5,143 bases of DNA, from the NCBI GenBank assembly GCA_947472635.1, contig CANJDY010000227.1:1-5143 (forward strand). The letters are read 5' to 3'. This document shows positions 5,074-5,143 of the stretch, one piece after another. Each line of letters opens with the position of its first letter. The first letter of the stretch is position 1. The stretch comes from Chitinophagaceae bacterium (GTDB lineage: Bacteria; Bacteroidota; Bacteroidia; Chitinophagales; Chitinophagaceae). The position numbers and the translations under genes were made by a program. Below the pieces are notes generated by a model. It searched no databases. It was not told where the DNA came from and saw only the letters and a list, made by a program, of their open reading frames with translations.

Positions 5074-5143
5074 TTATTGAAAATGAGTAGTTACTTTTTC
5101 AGCCTCTTTCATCCACTCCCTCAGCAAATCGGCAAGCGCTTGG
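5074..5143 (-). CDS. C-terminal end of an unidentified minus-strand protein, cut by right edge
   Basis: On the minus strand a frame enters from the right edge and ends at TAA (5076-5074). The visible 22 residues read QALADLLREWMKEAEKVT (first 18) and then THFQ. The composition is that of an amphipathic, charged helix, as at the C-terminus of a soluble protein, which is why I prefer it to the opposite frame. It would be convergent with the pirin gene, with a gap of 61 bases. Too little is visible to name a family. Confidence 0.42.
   Translation of the reverse strand, partial: QALADLLREWMKEAEKVTTHFQ

Noticed and set aside
5083..5143. Plus-strand gene start MSSYFFSLFHPLPQQ
   Set aside because: The opposite strand reads as a more natural charged helical C-terminus ending in TAA, and convergence after the pirin gene is plausible. 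Kept only as an alternative.
1..5143. CRISPR array, transposon, integrase site, tRNA or rRNA, toxin-antitoxin or defence system
   Set aside because: No regularly spaced repeats, transposase motifs, cloverleaf-like segments or paired small genes are visible. The identifiable genes are standard chromosomal ones.

Overview
The window looks like ordinary chromosomal DNA of a member of the Bacteroidota, most likely a Chitinophagaceae-type genome (family-level placement is inference). The DNA is AT-rich. Several genes have the Bacteroidota -7 promoter motif TAnnTTTG upstream rather than a Shine-Dalgarno/sigma70 arrangement. The E1 dehydrogenase start, the DUF1573 secreted protein, the ScpA N-terminus and the small DUF1566 protein all read like Bacteroidota versions.

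Layout, left to right: (1) a minus-strand 2-oxoacid dehydrogenase E1 gene whose N-terminal 138 residues are visible (416 down to 1, running off the left edge); (2) an AT-rich divergent gap (417-715); (3) a short exported DUF1566-type protein (716-1117, +); (4) an exported DUF1573 protein (1267-1713, +); (5) a perfect 16-bp bidirectional terminator hairpin (1728-1764) separating it from (6) a convergent EamA/DMT-type ten-helix transporter (2649-1765, -, GTG start); (7) a divergent gap with a 12-bp palindrome; (8) mscL (2818-3192, +); (9) scpA (preferred start TTG 3373, end 4170, +), with an exact TACATTTG box between mscL and the preferred start; (10) a short gap with a small hairpin; (11) a pirin-family cupin protein with an intact 3-His/1-Glu metal site (4302-5012, +); (12) at the right edge, probably the last 22 codons of a convergent minus-strand gene.

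The genes do not form a single pathway. They are single-gene or very short transcription units for central metabolism (branched-chain or other 2-oxoacid oxidation), envelope proteins, osmotic safety (MscL), chromosome organisation (ScpA, the kleisin of SMC-ScpAB) and redox/quercetinase-like chemistry (pirin). I see no mobile element, CRISPR array, toxin-antitoxin pair, defence island, tRNA or rRNA, and no convincing undescribed system. The points most worth a second look are the non-ATG starts of scpA and the EamA gene, two -7-like boxes that each sit exactly four bases from a start codon (possible leaderless mRNAs), and several short inverted repeats in the gaps.
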